A DNA stretch of 64,000 nt from Pseudobdellovibrionaceae bacterium (GTDB lineage Bacteria; Bdellovibrionota; Bdellovibrionia; Bdellovibrionales; Bdellovibrionaceae), in contig JAHBUW010000002.1 of assembly GCA_019637875.1 (NCBI GenBank), positions 124,001 to 188,000 on the forward strand, read 5' to 3'. Below, one piece after another: positions 62,733 to 64,000 of the stretch (positions are counted from its first letter, which is position 1; each line of letters opens with the position of its first letter). Both the position numbers and the translations under genes were made by a program. The notes beneath the pieces are model-generated. The model searched no databases, had not been told where the DNA came from, and was given only the letters and a program-made list of their open reading frames with translations.

Positions 62733-64000
62733 TTACTCGGCTTTGCGGTTAATACTGGCTTTGAGGACGGACTCGTCGGGCTTGACCGGGATCATAACGA
62801 TAAACTCGGTGCCCGTGCCGGGTTGACTTTTAACTTGAATGTCGCCGCCGTGATTGAGGACGATCCCGTAAGTGATGGAAAGTCCCAGGCCCGTCCCCTG
62901 ACCGACGCCCTTGGTCGAGAAGAAGGGATCGAAGATCTTTTCCTGAACTTCCGGCGTCATGCCTTTGCCGGAGTCTTGGATCGAGATCACGACCATCTCG
63001 CCCTTGCCACGTACGCGCGTGATTTTCGTCGTGATCCAGATCCGGCCACTGCCTTCGATCGCCTGGACGGCATTCGACAGAAGATTCATGAACACTTGGT
63101 TGATCTGGCTCGAGAAGCATTTCACCTTCGGGATCGAACCGAAGTTACGCTCGATTTCGATGCGGCCCTTGATCTCGCCCTTGATCAGATTGAGCGTACT
63201 TTCCAAGGACTCGTGAATATCGAGTTCTTTGAGCTCGGCCGCCTCTAGCCGCGAGAAATTCCGCAGTCCCAAAACGATGTCGCGGGTACGGCGCGCCCCA
63301 TCTTCGCAAGAACGGACCAACTTCGGTAAATCTTCTTTGATGAAGTCGATATCCAATTCTTTTTGCAGACGATGGATGTTGTGCGGGTTGCGTTCGGCCT
63401 CTTCCGCGTAACGCATAAGCTTTTCCGCGTAGTCGCGCAGATGGGACATATTCGAATAGATGAAACCGATGGGATTGTTCAACTCGTGCGCGACGCCAGC
63501 GACAAGTTGACCCAGTGAAATCATTTTCGAGTTGTGTACCAGCTTCGTCTGCGTGTCCTTGATCTGCAGATTCGCCTTTTCCAATTCGATGATTTTGTTT
63601 TTGAGCTCGGCGCGCGCGCGCGCGATGTTGCGGCTCATCGTATTGAAAGATTCCGTCAATAGGCCGATTTCGGTTTCGGACGTGACCGGAATTTCGACGG
63701 GCGAATCGTTGTTCTGAATGTTCTGAGTCGCGGCGACCAGATCCTGCAGCGGTTTCAACACCGCGTTCGAGCTGACCCAGATCATGATGATCAGAAGCCC
63801 CAAAACGGTGGCGACGACGACGTAAAATGCCAAATTCACGTTCCGCAGCACCGCCTTCGCGTCCCGCTTCGACGCCCCCAACGCCAGAAAGAAATCGGAG
63901 TTTCCGAAAGACATGGGATAAACCAAGAATCCATGGGGTTCACCGCGCACATCCAGGTCAAAAAAGGAATGTACGAGCGCCTTCGTGTACTCTTCGAAAT
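62733..64000 (-). CDS. Membrane histidine kinase with HAMP (partial, runs off the window)
   Basis: The frame is open from 62733 to the edge. Visible parts: the end of an extracytoplasmic sensor, a membrane helix, HAMP (about TETEIGLLTESFNTMSRN), a coiled coil, HisKA with H in VAGVAHELNNPIGF, and an ATPase with NLLSNAVQAI, DSGKGM and GTGLGLSITYG. The NNPIGF H-box belongs to the HPK4 type (NtrB/DctB-like). No receiver is attached. The stop is TAA in TAAGGTACC, as in the repeat family above. Confidence 0.92.
   Translation of the reverse strand, partial: FEEYTKALVHSFFDLDVRGEPHGFLVYPMSFGNSDFFLALGASKRDAKAVLRNVNLAFYVVVATVLGLLIIMIWVSSNAVLKPLQDLVAATQNIQNNDSPVEIPVTSETEIGLLTESFNTMSRNIARARAELKNKIIELEKANLQIKDTQTKLVHNSKMISLGQLVAGVAHELNNPIGFIYSNMSHLRDYAEKLMRYAEEAERNPHNIHRLQKELDIDFIKEDLPKLVRSCEDGARRTRDIVLGLRNFSRLEAAELKELDIHESLESTLNLIKGEIKGRIEIERNFGSIPKVKCFSSQINQVFMNLLSNAVQAIEGSGRIWITTKITRVRGKGEMVVISIQDSGKGMTPEVQEKIFDPFFSTKGVGQGTGLGLSITYGIVLNHGGDIQVKSQPGTGTEFIVMIPVKPDESVLKASINRKAE

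Overview
This is a GC-rich chromosomal window, by eye in the high-50s percent. The content points to a Gram-negative, motile or gliding predator-like bacterium of the Bdellovibrionota (Bdellovibrio/Oligoflexia type). Supporting this are numerous lipoproteins and small secreted proteins without clear homologues, large hybrid kinases with CheR/CheB, an rpsU-yqeY-dnaG-rpoD operon, a prkA-yeaH-spoVR operon, PhaR, LpoB, a periplasmic VanX-like dipeptidase, and a giant S74-chaperoned surface fibre of the sort predatory bacteria display. The assignment rests on gene content; no 16S gene lies in the window.

Layout. 0-4.6 kb: the end of a GH5-like cellulase gene, then a high-affinity phosphate operon on the minus strand (pstS-pstC-pstA-pstB-pstB, with two full-length ATPases). 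4.8-9.3 kb: a NUDIX hydrolase and methyltransferase pair, an unusual hairpin cluster, an HTTM membrane enzyme with its partner, and small stress-type envelope genes. 9.4-16.3 kb: a signalling island with an HPt protein, a REC-HK-REC hybrid, stand-alone CheB, CheR and a 1168-residue CHASE3/GAF kinase with three receivers. 16.5-27 kb: lipoproteins, YeaQ-like plus Dps, an alpha/beta hydrolase operon, a decayed DUF899 gene, a large secreted protein, a nucleotidyltransferase and a tRNA with anticodon CAT. 27-32.5 kb: rpoD, dnaG, yqeY, rpsU and tadA.

32.6-36.6 kb: a PAS hybrid kinase, a patatin-like lipase and secreted proteins. 36.8-44.6 kb: a three-gene, translationally coupled operon (lipoprotein, 2075-residue collagen-like S74 fibre, DUF1566 protein), the most striking part of the window. 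44.9-51.8 kb: the VanX-like dipeptidase and a five-gene prkA operon that also carries a membrane protein and a metallo-beta-lactamase-fold hydrolase. 51.9-58.3 kb: lipoproteins, a TPR protein, PhaR, and LpoB with its COG3014-like partner. 58.4-64 kb: a RadC-like JAB protein, a chemoreceptor, an outer-membrane porin-like protein, a membrane protein and a histidine kinase cut by the window edge.

Four stop codons sit inside a shared TAAGGTA(C/G) motif that begins hairpin-forming sequences, which suggests a dispersed 3'-end repeat family. The fibre gene contains about 890 bp of 9/18-bp tandem repeats, with a short stretch that was slipped out of frame and then restored. All functions are inferred from sequence motifs; no database search was run.
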